Assembly (NCBI RefSeq): GCF_011761495.1
Contig: NZ_JAASRU010000011.1
Location: 1-64,000 of the forward strand
DNA from: Alkalibacillus almallahensis
GTDB taxonomy: Bacteria; Bacillota; Bacilli; Bacillales; Alkalibacillaceae
Direction of reading: 5' to 3'
DNA length: 64,000 bases
Made by a program: the position numbers and the translations under genes. The notes under the pieces were generated by a model. That model had not been told where the DNA came from. It did not search any database and saw nothing but the letters and a program-made list of their open reading frames with translations. Below, piece after piece: positions 30,156 through 40,659 of this stretch (the first letter of the stretch is position 1; every line of letters starts with the position of its first letter).

Positions 30156-30971
30156 TCAAGAATTGAAATAGTTACCTCGCATCACTTTTACATCTTGCGC
30201 TTTTTCATTAACATCATGGATTTTTAGTAATGATGTATAATTCATCACACGTCGTTCTTCATCTTCATCCTCAGCTTCAGCTAGAACACCGATCCCTTTA
30301 ACATGGGCATCGAACTCAGCCATTAAACTTTCCATCCCTTTAATCGTACCGCCTGCTTTCATAAAGTCGTCCACTAATATAACATTCGAACCAGGTGTAA
30401 TATGTCGCTTAGCTAAAGCCATTGACTGAATCTTTCGGGATGAGCCTGATACGTAGTTGATACTAATAGTTGAGCCTTCAGTCACGATTGGATCACGACG
30501 GATGATGACGACTGGTAAATTAAGTGCTTCGGCCACTGCATAAGCGATTGGAATCCCTTTAGTCGCTACTGTTACAACATAATCAGCTTCTATATGTTGA
30601 AATGCAGATCCAAAAATCTTACCAATTCGCCGTACATAATAATTATGACCTAATAAATCACTCATATATAAATATCCACCAGGCAAAATGCGAGTCGGAT
30701 CTTCTAACAACTCAATCAACTCATCGATAAAATTCTGACTCGCTTCTAATGGATAATCAGGAACATATTTAACGCCACCTGAATAGCCAGATACCGTTTC
30801 AATTCGTCCTATCCCTAACTGTCTGAACATATCATCAATGATATCTATGTCTTCACTAATGGATGATTTTGCTGCTTCGTACGTTTTTACAAAGAACGGA
30901 AGTGAGACGAGAATTCTTGGGTTTTCCTTAAAATAATGCGTCATGGCTGCGATTCGTTGACTTCGTTTCAT
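30156..30971 (-). CDS. purR: Purine operon repressor PurR
   Basis: Represses purine synthesis genes and is released by PRPP. An N-terminal winged-helix domain (about 75 residues) is joined to a phosphoribosyltransferase-like domain whose PRPP motif reads VILVDDFMKAGGT. The ATG with GAGGTG 6 nt upstream gives MKRSQRIAAM and 271 residues; a GTG three codons earlier overlaps the binding site. A PurBox-like site upstream suggests autoregulation. Confidence 0.95.
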   Translation of the reverse strand: MKRSQRIAAMTHYFKENPRILVSLPFFVKTYEAAKSSISEDIDIIDDMFRQLGIGRIETVSGYSGGVKYVPDYPLEASQNFIDELIELLEDPTRILPGGYLYMSDLLGHNYYVRRIGKIFGSAFQHIEADYVVTVATKGIPIAYAVAEALNLPVVIIRRDPIVTEGSTISINYVSGSSRKIQSMALAKRHITPGSNVILVDDFMKAGGTIKGMESLMAEFDAHVKGIGVLAEAEDEDEERRVMNYTSLLKIHDVNEKAQDVKVMRGNYFNS

Positions 30972-30984
30972 TTCATCCACCTCA

Positions 30985-31029
30985 AAAACCGAATAATTAA
31001 CCCTACTATATCACGAATTGTTTGGCATG
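30985..31029 (-). promoter_or_regulatory. PurBox pair candidate upstream of purR
   Basis: AAAACCGAATAAT (30985-30997) matches 12 of 13 positions of the PurBox AWWWCCGAACWWT. A weaker inverted copy (10 of 13) lies at 31017-31029, with 19 bp between. PurR binds such inverted pairs. Confidence 0.45.
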
Positions 31030-31036
31030 ACTATAT

Positions 31037-31885
31037 TTAGCGTAGGGCATGGACTGTGTAAACTTCCTGACAGAACCCTTTTAAGCTGTTATAAATTCGA
31101 TCTGCTTTGGCTTCCTGCTGAACAAGTGCATAAACGGTCGGACCGCTTCCACTCATTAAAACACCAGGTGCACCAGCTTTTTGCATTCTTTCTTTTATTT
31201 GTGCAATGGTTGAATGCATCTCAACTGTAATCGGCTCTAACACGTTATTCAACTCAGCACAAACCTTGCCAAAATCCTGTTCATCAAGCGCATGAATCAT
31301 CGCTAAAGTATCAGGATGCGTCATTTCATTTAAATTGACACGTTTGTATATTTCCTTCGTTGAAACGCCAACAGTTGGTTTCGCAATGACCACATAGCAC
31401 GGTGGCAGTGGCGTAACAGGTTTTAGCACTTCGCCTCTCCCACGAGCCAATTGTGTGCCACCTTGAACACAAAACGGTACGTCTGAACCGATACGCTCAG
31501 CTAACTGTTCCATTTCTTGATTTGATAAACGTGTATCGAATAGTCGATTTAAACCTCGGATTGTCGCAGCAGCATCACTACTACCACCTGCAAGACCTGC
31601 TGCAACAGGGATCTGCTTATCAATTTCAATCCTTACACCTTGTTTAATTGAGAACTGTTGTTTGAATATATTGGCTGCTTGATACGCTAAGTTTTGTTCA
31701 TTGTCTGGCACGAATCGGTTCTCCGATTCAATTTGGATTTGGTCGTTATCTAACTTTTCGAAGCTTAAACGATCAAATAAATCAACGGTTGTCATAATCA
31801 TTTCAACTTCATGATAACCATCGTCTCGTTTATGTAAGACATCAAGTGTTAAATTTATTTTGGCTGGTGCTTTTTCAAATACCAT
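31037..31885 (-). CDS. ispE: 4-diphosphocytidyl-2-C-methyl-D-erythritol kinase
   Basis: A GHMP kinase in the non-mevalonate isoprenoid pathway. It shows AKINLTLDVLHKRDDGYHE at the N-terminus, the ATP-binding glycine loop PVAAGLAGGSSDAAA and the C-terminal LMSGSGPTVYAL. The chosen ATG gives MVFEKAPAKINL; TAGGTGA precedes it. It stands between sspF and purR as in B. subtilis. Confidence 0.96.
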   Translation of the reverse strand: MVFEKAPAKINLTLDVLHKRDDGYHEVEMIMTTVDLFDRLSFEKLDNDQIQIESENRFVPDNEQNLAYQAANIFKQQFSIKQGVRIEIDKQIPVAAGLAGGSSDAAATIRGLNRLFDTRLSNQEMEQLAERIGSDVPFCVQGGTQLARGRGEVLKPVTPLPPCYVVIAKPTVGVSTKEIYKRVNLNEMTHPDTLAMIHALDEQDFGKVCAELNNVLEPITVEMHSTIAQIKERMQKAGAPGVLMSGSGPTVYALVQQEAKADRIYNSLKGFCQEVYTVHALR

Positions 31886-31956
31886 GATCATCACCTACTG
31901 TTTTCATCATCTCTGTGATTGTATCATATACGAACGAGTATCTGTTATCAATGCAA

Positions 31957-31990
31957 AAGAAAAAGCAGACCTGAAAATCAGGCCTGCTTT
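31957..31990 (-). terminator. Terminator of sspF
   Basis: The stem AAGCAGGCCTGA / TCAGGTCTGCTT is followed on the minus strand by a T-rich tract, 10 bp after sspF. Confidence 0.85.
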
Positions 31991-32000
31991 CCCCAACGTT

Positions 32001-32177
32001 TTAACGTTGTTCCTTATCCATCTGTTCTTGTGCCATCTCAACAGCCCGCTTCACCATGTTACCGGCATCTCTTGATTTGATACCGCCCCAACCTTCTCTT
32101 TGTACCGTGTCGTAAAACCCCAGCTCTTTTGCGATCTCATCCTTGAAACGATTAGACATTACGCCTTTTCGACCCAA
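32001..32177 (-). CDS. sspF: Small acid-soluble spore protein, SspF type
   Basis: A minor alpha/beta-type SASP that coats spore DNA. The family core is clear: [15 protein letters not shown] and [16 protein letters not shown] start it at a TTG giving [11 protein letters not shown] (58 residues), 9 nt after AAGGAG; the upstream TTG abuts the binding site. It follows veg, the conserved arrangement. Confidence 0.93.
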   Translation of the reverse strand: MGRKGVMSNRFKDEIAKELGFYDTVQREGWGGIKSRDAGNMVKRAVEMAQEQMDKEQR

Positions 32178-32298
32178 CGACCACAACTCCTTCTGTCGTT
32201 TAATACGACACGCTTAGGTTATGTACGATTAGGAATTCGAAACATGGTAAGTGTTGAGGGCATTAACAAAAAGAAGAAAAATAAACGATTAGCTTAAA

Positions 32299-32553
32299 TT
32301 AAGCTAACTTAGTCCTCTCATCTGTAAATGTAATTTTAACTGTTTCAGTTAAAACATCCGCATAGCTGTAAGAAACACGTTCGAAAGCGTGTTCATCTTG
32401 ATCAAGTTCAACAATAAAAACGGAGGGGTATGTTTCCGCCAGAACGCCACAACGTTCAATTGTTTTACGACGACCACCGTTTGCTTCTAGCGTTAGACGT
32501 TCACCAATTTTAACGTCTAGTGCTTGTTTAATTTCACCCAATGTTTTTCCCAT
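32299..32553 (-). CDS. veg: Veg protein
   Basis: A short, highly expressed protein that stimulates biofilm formation in B. subtilis. [40 protein letters not shown] and [12 protein letters not shown] are strongly conserved. The ATG with AGGTGGA 5 nt upstream gives 84 residues; the open frame extends further only by chance. Two tandem SigA promoters lie upstream. Confidence 0.95.
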   Translation of the reverse strand: MGKTLGEIKQALDVKIGERLTLEANGGRRKTIERCGVLAETYPSVFIVELDQDEHAFERVSYSYADVLTETVKITFTDERTKLA

Positions 32554-32575
32554 TAAACTCCACCTCACTATATAA

Positions 32576-32604
32576 ACTGTAACACATTTCCTATTGTTAG
32601 TCAA
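32576..32604 (-). promoter_or_regulatory. SigA promoter of veg, proximal
   Basis: On the minus strand TTGACT, a 17-bp spacer and TACAGT, about 20 bp upstream of the ribosome binding site. Placement and flanks resemble the B. subtilis veg promoter as I recall it. Confidence 0.65.
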
Positions 32605-32613
32605 AAGTTTTTA

Positions 32614-32643
32614 ATTATACCAATATAAGCGATCATATGTCAA
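32614..32643 (-). promoter_or_regulatory. SigA promoter of veg, distal
   Basis: On the minus strand perfect TTGACA and TATAAT hexamers are separated by 18 bp, just upstream of the proximal veg promoter. Confidence 0.75.
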
Positions 32644-32710
32644 TAAAAAGTCTCATCTTCTTCTTAATATGACCGAATTCAGCAAATTCATACATTAAAA
32701 ACTCGTTAAA

Positions 32711-32737
32711 AAAATTAAACACCGCTATCGGCGGTGT
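32711..32737 (-). terminator. Terminator overlapping the end of yabG
   Basis: The stem AACACCGCC / GGCGGTGTT-type hairpin is followed by TAATTTTTTT on the minus strand. Its ascending arm contains the last codons of yabG and its stop. Confidence 0.8.
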
Positions 32738-33618
32738 TCTTGTGGATGTTCATTTGTTTGGGGTAATCCCTGCATATAAGGTAGACCAATTCGAAATAAG
32801 CCTCTCGTTTCAACGCCTCCTATTCCTTTTTCACGCGTGATCGTTTTGTGAAGTACATCATGTAAATCCACCTTATCCATGAATGAGGTGAAGCCTACTT
32901 TCGCCGTAACATATACAGGATCTAGTGCGTGGATATTAATTCGTGTAGGTGAACTCGCAAAATTCGCTCCCGCTTTAATTAACGACTCAAAATGAGATTG
33001 ACATGCCCCTGCAAAAATCACCATTTGATCCAGACTCGGTTGTATACGTCTAGCTTCACGTACAGATTCAACGAAATATTTACTATTACGATAAGCACGA
33101 ATGTCCTGCTCTTCACCTTTATCTTTAGAATACGCATCATGGCCAGTAATCACGAGGATGTCAGGTTGAATTTTTTGAACAAGCTCTTTCGTTTTTTCTG
33201 GCATCTCTGACTCATTCACGTGAATTCCGTGAACTTGTAAGCCCAGCCGTTTATATAACATGATACATTTTTTAAGGAATAAATGATCCCCATCAATGTG
33301 TAGGACTTTTGGACATAGTTGAAATTGAATAATAGGGTCTTCAGCGACCATAGAAGATGTATAATGACGAAATGACTGTAAATAATAATCTTGACGAAAC
33401 ATACGATAAGACGTTGCTTCACTTTCACGAATCGATTGCTCTAATTGATTACGTTCATTATCTTCCACTCGTCTTAAATCAGAGGAAGGTGCATCAACCT
33501 CTAGTCGGAAGTTTTCCCCGAATAGCACAATTTCATCCTTATGAGAATGTTGCACACGAAATAACAGATCATGATTATAGGAATAACGTGTCACAATATC
33601 TCCTTTTTGCCAAGTCAT
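32725..33618 (-). CDS. yabG: Sporulation-specific protease YabG
   Basis: A cysteine-type protease that processes spore coat proteins after assembly. Conserved segments include CPKVLHIDGDHLFLKKC, PDILVITGHDAYSK and FAGACQSHFESLIKAGANFA, whose His and Cys residues are candidates for the catalytic pair. The ATG giving MTWQKGDIVTR yields 297 residues (B. subtilis 290). Position between ksgA and veg is conserved. Confidence 0.93.
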   Translation of the reverse strand: MTWQKGDIVTRYSYNHDLLFRVQHSHKDEIVLFGENFRLEVDAPSSDLRRVEDNERNQLEQSIRESEATSYRMFRQDYYLQSFRHYTSSMVAEDPIIQFQLCPKVLHIDGDHLFLKKCIMLYKRLGLQVHGIHVNESEMPEKTKELVQKIQPDILVITGHDAYSKDKGEEQDIRAYRNSKYFVESVREARRIQPSLDQMVIFAGACQSHFESLIKAGANFASSPTRINIHALDPVYVTAKVGFTSFMDKVDLHDVLHKTITREKGIGGVETRGLFRIGLPYMQGLPQTNEHPQEHRR

Positions 33619-33695
33619 AGCGCTCGCCCTTTCCGCAGATGCCCTTCTCATTACACACTATTACATAGGACAAATAAATGTGCTATGTAATCCCA

Positions 33696-33743
33696 TAAAA
33701 AAATCTAACATCTTTTGTTTTTCACAAACAAAAGATGTTAGAT
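33696..33743 (-). terminator. Terminator downstream of ksgA, beyond repeat copy C
   Basis: An 18-bp perfect stem (ATCTAACATCTTTTGTTT and complement) is followed on the minus strand by seven T. It serves the ksgA transcript but lies 228 bp past the ksgA stop because repeat copy C intervenes. Confidence 0.85.
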
Positions 33744-33758
33744 GCTTTATAATTTCGA

Positions 33759-33966
33759 GGCTTTGTTAAAACTTAGTGTTGGTTTTAACTTTATTTAACG
33801 CTAAGTTGTTGAATTGTGAGGAGCGAAGGTGGCGACTCCTGCGGGAACAGCACGAGTCTCGAGACCCCGCAGGCCACGCCTTTGGGCCGAGGAGGCTCGA
33901 GCCGTGCCCGCGGAAAGCGTCCACCGACAGCGGATCACAATATCAACAACGGACTATAACAGAGCG
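33759..33966 (+). repeat. MITE-like interspersed repeat, copy C
   Basis: Left end GGCTTTGTTAAAACTTAGTG and right end GGACTATAACAGAGC; inner arms TTGTTGAATTGTGA and TCACAATATCAACAA. The core is the simple form, nearly identical to copy A. It separates ksgA from its terminator. Confidence 0.88.
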
Positions 33967-33970
33967 AAGA

Positions 33971-34846
33971 TCAATTATTTTTTACATAATGGCTCATGAC
34001 ATCGCTTAAAGATCCGAACTCTTTAAGCGTTAACGATTCTCCCCGCCTTGTCCCATCAATATTCGATTCTGCAAACACTTGATCAAGTGTCGATGCATCC
34101 AATTCTTTAAAAGCACGTTTTAAATTATTACGTAACGTTTTCCGACGTTGACCAAAACTTGCTTGAACAATCTCAAAGTACAACGCCTCATCTTTAACAG
34201 TGACATATGGCTGATTTCGAACATTTAATTGCAAAATCGCTGAATCAACATTAGGTTGCGGGACAAAACACGTTTTCGGAACCGTCATAATGACATCAGA
34301 TTCGGTATAATACTGGACAGCAATGGATAACGACCCATAATCCTTAGAATTCGGAGCCGCAGCCATGCGAGCAGCTACTTCCCTTTGCATCATGACTGTG
34401 ATCGACTCAATTGGAAGCTGACGTGATAACAACTTCATTAAAATGGGTGTCGTAATATAATACGGTAAATTTGCCACAACTTTGACCTGTTTACCCTCAG
34501 GAACATGTTCAGCAATAAATGCATTTAAATCAACCTCTAAAATGTCTTGATGGGTCACTGTCACTTGCGGATAAGGCGACATCGTATCTTCTAAAACATC
34601 GATTAAGCGCCCGTCAATTTCAAACGCATAAACATGTTCAGCTTTTTTAGCTAATTGTTCAGTTAATGCACCAATCCCTGGACCGACTTCGATCACCACT
34701 GTTTCATCATCAATACCTGCTTTGGACACAATCTTTTCAAGAATATTAACATCAACTAAGAAATTTTGCCCTAAACTTTTCTTAAAAGATAATTGATGAC
34801 GCTCCATAATTTCTTTCGTCCGTGTTATTGTCGCTATCGGTTTCAT
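33971..34846 (-). CDS. ksgA: 16S rRNA dimethyladenosine transferase KsgA (RsmA)
   Basis: Dimethylates two adjacent adenosines near the 3' end of 16S rRNA. SFKKSLGQNFLVDVNIL, the SAM-binding VIEVGPGIGALTEQLA and the catalytic NLPYYITTPI are intact. Length of 291 residues is standard. Its ATG overlaps the stop codon of rnmV by 4 nt, so the two are coupled. Confidence 0.97.
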   Translation of the reverse strand: MKPIATITRTKEIMERHQLSFKKSLGQNFLVDVNILEKIVSKAGIDDETVVIEVGPGIGALTEQLAKKAEHVYAFEIDGRLIDVLEDTMSPYPQVTVTHQDILEVDLNAFIAEHVPEGKQVKVVANLPYYITTPILMKLLSRQLPIESITVMMQREVAARMAAAPNSKDYGSLSIAVQYYTESDVIMTVPKTCFVPQPNVDSAILQLNVRNQPYVTVKDEALYFEIVQASFGQRRKTLRNNLKRAFKELDASTLDQVFAESNIDGTRRGESLTLKEFGSLSDVMSHYVKNN

Positions 34847-35403
34847 GGTTGCTGTCGCTCCTCTTTCAAGATCTCATCCATAACGGATTCGAATTCATCC
34901 ACTGTGATTTGAAACATGTTTAATCTTTTTTCTAATTGTTTAGCATTCGCATAGCCAATTTTTAATCGCTCACCTAAACGCTCACGCCGTGGTTTAGCAC
35001 CCGCCCCACCTACTAACCCATATTCCAGTAAATAAGGACGCCACTCTATAGGCTGATAAGATGTCTGACGTAGTTCATAAACAGCTTCCAGTGCTTCGTG
35101 AATCGCCTGTTTCGTAGCGTGCTCTACCCCTAGTCCATTCGAGCCTTTTGCTTCATCTTTTGGCATAAAAGCATGCTTACACCCTGGGACTTCTTGTTGC
35201 ACAATCCGTCTAATCCGTTCACCTGGAAAATCTGGATCAGTAAAAATAATCACACCGCGTTTAGCCTGTGCGTGCTTAATTCGTTCTAAAGTTGGCTGGT
35301 CAATAGCTGAACCATTTGTTTCAATCGTATCAGCGTCTACCGCTTGCTTTATTTTAGCTGTGTCGTCACGACCTTCTACGACGATAACTTCTTGTATTTT
35401 CAA
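34843..35403 (-). CDS. rnmV: Ribonuclease M5
   Basis: Matures 5S rRNA. The Toprim domain spans about residues 1-100: VIVVEGRDDTAKIK carries the catalytic Glu and IIFTDPDFPGERIRR the DxD motif. The conserved C-terminal helix region follows. Length of 186 residues is normal. It sits between yabE and ksgA as usual. Confidence 0.96.
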   Translation of the reverse strand: MKIQEVIVVEGRDDTAKIKQAVDADTIETNGSAIDQPTLERIKHAQAKRGVIIFTDPDFPGERIRRIVQQEVPGCKHAFMPKDEAKGSNGLGVEHATKQAIHEALEAVYELRQTSYQPIEWRPYLLEYGLVGGAGAKPRRERLGERLKIGYANAKQLEKRLNMFQITVDEFESVMDEILKEERQQP

Positions 35404-35440
35404 ATCAATGCCTCACTTTTATTCATATCAACTTCAACAT

Positions 35441-35478
35441 AAAAAATCCTGCTATACCTTCATAGTATAGCAGGATTC
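35441..35478 (-). terminator. Terminator of yabE
   Basis: The stem AATCCTGCTATAC with its complement is followed on the minus strand by a T run, 18 bp after yabE. Confidence 0.88.
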
Positions 35479-35495
35479 TTCCAAAGGCGAAAATA

Positions 35496-36755
35496 TTAAT
35501 CAAGTACTCGAACTTGAACAGATCTACGGCCCCATTGGAGTGCGTCCGATCTTGAATTAGTTAAAATATCAATCTTGTTACCGTTAATAGCACCGCCTGT
35601 ATCAAGTGCAATAGCAGTAAATGAACCAGATGGTGTTTTCACTTCTACTCTAGAATGTAACGGAATAACACTAGGATCAACAGCAATTATTCTCATACCA
35701 TTATGAGTTGTTTTATTATTAACATTTACACCTGTTGCTGTATAGCCTGAACAGCCACTACAGTCTGCTGTATATTTCGTTGAAGTAAACGTTTGAAAGC
35801 CACCAGATGATTCAGAAACTTGTTGAACATCTGATGATTGTGAACTCGACTCATTTGATGAGCTAGATTGTGCTGTTTGTGTTGGCTGCTTTGTTCCTTT
35901 TGCGACCACACGATTTTCACTTTCCTCAACGATTTCCTCTTCAACTAGTTCACGAGAAACCTCTTCGCCGTTCTCTTTGGTAATCTTGTATTCTTCCACT
36001 TTTTTACCATCTTGACCTGATTGAACGACTTCACTATCACCTTGCATAATCGAATCATCTTCACGTGTTTCTGTTTCATGAGGAACATCTTTTTCGACTG
36101 TTTCATACTCTGTAGAAACGCGAACAATTTCGATTGTACGGTTATCTTTTACTTTTTCAGTAGGATCCACATTGATACGATCATTGTCATCTAATGCAAT
36201 CCCTTGCTTGTTTAATAGATTTTCTACCGTTTGATTAGGAACATGAGCTGTTTGTTTTTCACCACCATCATTAATGGTGACTTCAAGAGCTTTATTGATT
36301 GCGATATGCATATTATTGCGAATATCATCTTGAGCCGAAACGGACATTTGATCGTTTTCGGATAGCTCAATTCCTTCATCATTCAAAAAGTTTTGTACGT
36401 TATCTTCTGTTGTATAGTAATGATTTGATTTATTTCCAATTGTAACGACGACTTCATCTGTTTCTTTGTAAGTAAGCTCCATTCCATCTTCTACTGGAGC
36501 GTCTAATGACTTAGACAACTCATCATGTTTACCAACCTCTAAGTCTATTTCAGTCAATAAACCTTCAACGGTGTCAGCCGTTGAATGAACAGTTTCTTCC
36601 TCACCGTTTATAGAGACTGAAACTTCAGCTTTCATTGCATCGCTGATAAACATGGCAACTGAGAAAAAGGCAATTAACACTGAAAAGAAAATAATAGACA
36701 TGTGTTTCGACGTGAAGCGACGTCCGCTTCCTTTCGCCTGTTCAAAATTTGCCAT
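35496..36755 (-). CDS. yabE: Cell-wall-binding protein YabE: DUF348 repeats, G5 and 3D domain
   Basis: A secreted or membrane-anchored cell-wall protein related to resuscitation-promoting factors. It has an N-terminal membrane segment (about 20-37), three DUF348 repeats (about 45-210), a G5 domain (about 215-290), a serine- and glutamine-rich linker, and a C-terminal 3D domain with the three aspartates in TADCSGCSG, AVDPSVIPLHS and ALDTGGAINGNKIDI. The 3D fold suggests lytic transglycosylase activity. A perfect-hexamer-like SigA promoter precedes it. Confidence 0.93.
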   Translation of the reverse strand: MANFEQAKGSGRRFTSKHMSIIFFSVLIAFFSVAMFISDAMKAEVSVSINGEEETVHSTADTVEGLLTEIDLEVGKHDELSKSLDAPVEDGMELTYKETDEVVVTIGNKSNHYYTTEDNVQNFLNDEGIELSENDQMSVSAQDDIRNNMHIAINKALEVTINDGGEKQTAHVPNQTVENLLNKQGIALDDNDRINVDPTEKVKDNRTIEIVRVSTEYETVEKDVPHETETREDDSIMQGDSEVVQSGQDGKKVEEYKITKENGEEVSRELVEEEIVEESENRVVAKGTKQPTQTAQSSSSNESSSQSSDVQQVSESSGGFQTFTSTKYTADCSGCSGYTATGVNVNNKTTHNGMRIIAVDPSVIPLHSRVEVKTPSGSFTAIALDTGGAINGNKIDILTNSRSDALQWGRRSVQVRVLD

Positions 36756-36781
36756 AAACTATGCCTCCTTGTACGCAACCG

Positions 36782-36810
36782 ATTATAGGCACCCTATACC
36801 AATAAGTCAA
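36782..36810 (-). promoter_or_regulatory. SigA promoter of yabE
   Basis: On the minus strand TTGACT, a 17-bp spacer and a perfect TATAAT lie about 25 bp upstream of the yabE start. Confidence 0.75.
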
Positions 36811-36962
36811 CTAAAAAAGTCCTATTTACACATTACATTTTGATGACAATCTTTGATATTTGTTTACAAATTGGTCGCTATTTGATACCTAAAACCATCA
36901 TTAACCAAGCATACTTGATTTATACGTACGTGGGTCATTTTATTTTATGAACGGTTTTTTCA

Positions 36963-37727
36963 TTATATGCGAAATAGATTTTTGGCATTTTTATTTGTTT
37001 CTTTTGCTACTTCATCAACTGAGATCTCTTTGAGTTCAGCAATTTTCTCAGCGACGAGTTTCACATAAGCTGGCTCATTACGTTTGCCTCGATTGGGGTG
37101 CGGAGCTAAAAATGGGCAATCCGTTTCGATTAATAGCTTCTCAAGCGGTACCTCTTGGGCTACGATTTTGGGATCTGTCGCATTTTTAAACGTGACAGGC
37201 CCCCCTAAAGATATATGAAATCCTAAGTCTAAACATTCTTTTGCGTAAGAGACATCATCATTATAGCAGTGCATAATGCCGCCAGTTTCTCCTGCCTGTT
37301 CTTCTTTTAAAATCTCAACAATATCAGCTGTTGCTTCGCGGTTATGAATAATAATTGGCATATTCACGCGTTTAGCTAAAGCGATTTGTTGACGGAATAC
37401 GTCTTTTTGTACGTCTTTGGGTGATTTGTCCCAGTGATAATCTAAGCCCATTTCTCCAATGGCGACAACTTTTTCATGAGCGCTTAATTCTTCTATCCAT
37501 TGTAAGTCCTCATCTTGCATATCAATCGCATCAACTGGATGCCAGCCTATTGCTGCGTAGATGAAATCATATTGTTCAGCGATTTCGATGGCTATAGGAA
37601 TAGTTTTACGATCGAAACCGACGACTACCATTTCAGTAACGCCTTCATCTAAAGCTCGTTGAATGACTTCATCACGGTCTTCCATAAATTGATCAGCATT
37701 TAAATGCACATGTGTATCAAATAACAT
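36963..37727 (-). CDS. tatD: TatD-family metal-dependent DNase
   Basis: A TIM-barrel hydrolase (YabD). Metal ligands are visible: the HVHL pair near the N-terminus (LFDTHVHLNAD), a Glu in AIGEMGLDYHW, His in IIHNREA and GIMHCYN, and Asp in IETDCPFLAPHP. Length of 254 residues is standard. It is separated from upstream metG by a hairpin, as a probable minor read-through partner. Confidence 0.95.
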   Translation of the reverse strand: MLFDTHVHLNADQFMEDRDEVIQRALDEGVTEMVVVGFDRKTIPIAIEIAEQYDFIYAAIGWHPVDAIDMQDEDLQWIEELSAHEKVVAIGEMGLDYHWDKSPKDVQKDVFRQQIALAKRVNMPIIIHNREATADIVEILKEEQAGETGGIMHCYNDDVSYAKECLDLGFHISLGGPVTFKNATDPKIVAQEVPLEKLLIETDCPFLAPHPNRGKRNEPAYVKLVAEKIAELKEISVDEVAKETNKNAKNLFRI

Positions 37728-37753
37728 GACGTTGCACTCCTTTTCATATACAT

Positions 37754-37784
37754 GAAAAAGGGACGAAATTCGCCCCTTTTTTAT
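37754..37784 (-). terminator. Terminator of metG
   Basis: The hairpin AAAAGGGGCGA / TCGTCCCTTTT is directly downstream of metG and ahead of tatD. The T tract is short, so read-through into tatD is likely. Confidence 0.7.
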
Positions 37785-37787
37785 CTT

Positions 37788-40106
<2,319 letters not shown>

Positions 40107-40268
40107 AACATAATCATTAATATATTCAGTTAGGTTCTATTGTAACGATTTTAAGCGTTAATTTCCATTGTTTTTCATTGTACATCCTATTTCTTTAAGA
40201 CACATCTACACCATTCATGTATGTTGTTTCAATTTGAAACACTTTACTAGTAAATATACTTTAATTAA

Positions 40269-40297
40269 TTGACTATACATACAAAGAGTGGTAAATT
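40269..40297 (+). promoter_or_regulatory. SigA promoter of abrB
   Basis: TTGACT, a 17-bp spacer and TAAATT lie about 47 bp upstream of abrB. I see no convincing 0A box here, although abrB is Spo0A-repressed in B. subtilis. Confidence 0.55.
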
Positions 40298-40343
40298 TAG
40301 TCTCGAAAGATAGCGAAATTATGATCGAGAGGGGAGAAACAAA

Positions 40344-40619
40344 ATGAAATCAACTGGTATTGTAAGAAAAGTCGATGAATTAGGACGAGTAGTTATTCCA
40401 ATTGAACTTCGTCGTACATTAGACATCAACGTTAAAGACGCACTAGAAATCTACGTTGACGACGATCAAATTGTTTTAAAGAAATACCAACCTAATATGG
40501 CTTGCCAAATTACTGGAGAGGTTTCTAACGACAACATCATGGTTGGCGACGGAAACATCGTTCTTAGTAAAGAAGGCGCACAACAATTAATTAATGAAAT
40601 CCAAAAGAAAATGAATTAA
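40344..40619 (+). CDS. abrB: Transition-state regulator AbrB
   Basis: A swapped-hairpin DNA-binding repressor of post-exponential genes. The N-terminal domain (MKSTGIVRKVDELGRVVIPI and ELRRTLDINVKDALEIYVDD) is nearly identical to known AbrB, and the tail is a multimerisation domain. AGAGGGGAG precedes the ATG. Together with the SigH promoter of spoVG nearby, it fits the AbrB-Spo0A-SigH circuit. It is one of few plus-strand genes. Confidence 0.97.
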   Translation: MKSTGIVRKVDELGRVVIPIELRRTLDINVKDALEIYVDDDQIVLKKYQPNMACQITGEVSNDNIMVGDGNIVLSKEGAQQLINEIQKKMN

Positions 40620-40623
40620 AGTG

Positions 40624-40653
40624 AGAAGGCGGGGTTATGATGCCCCGCTTTTT
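40624..40653 (+). terminator. Terminator of abrB
   Basis: The hairpin AGGCGGGG / CCCCGCTT is followed by TTTTTC, just after the abrB stop. Confidence 0.88.
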
Positions 40654-40659
40654 CTATGT

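Noticed and set aside
32178-32290. SigG promoter ahead of sspF
   Set aside because: Expected for a SASP gene, but the best pair (CCATG and CATAACC, 19-bp spacing) fits the consensus poorly.
40269-40343. Spo0A box in the abrB promoter
   Set aside because: Expected from B. subtilis, but the best stretch (AGTCTCGAAAG) has a misplaced base and is not close enough to TTTGTCRAAAA.
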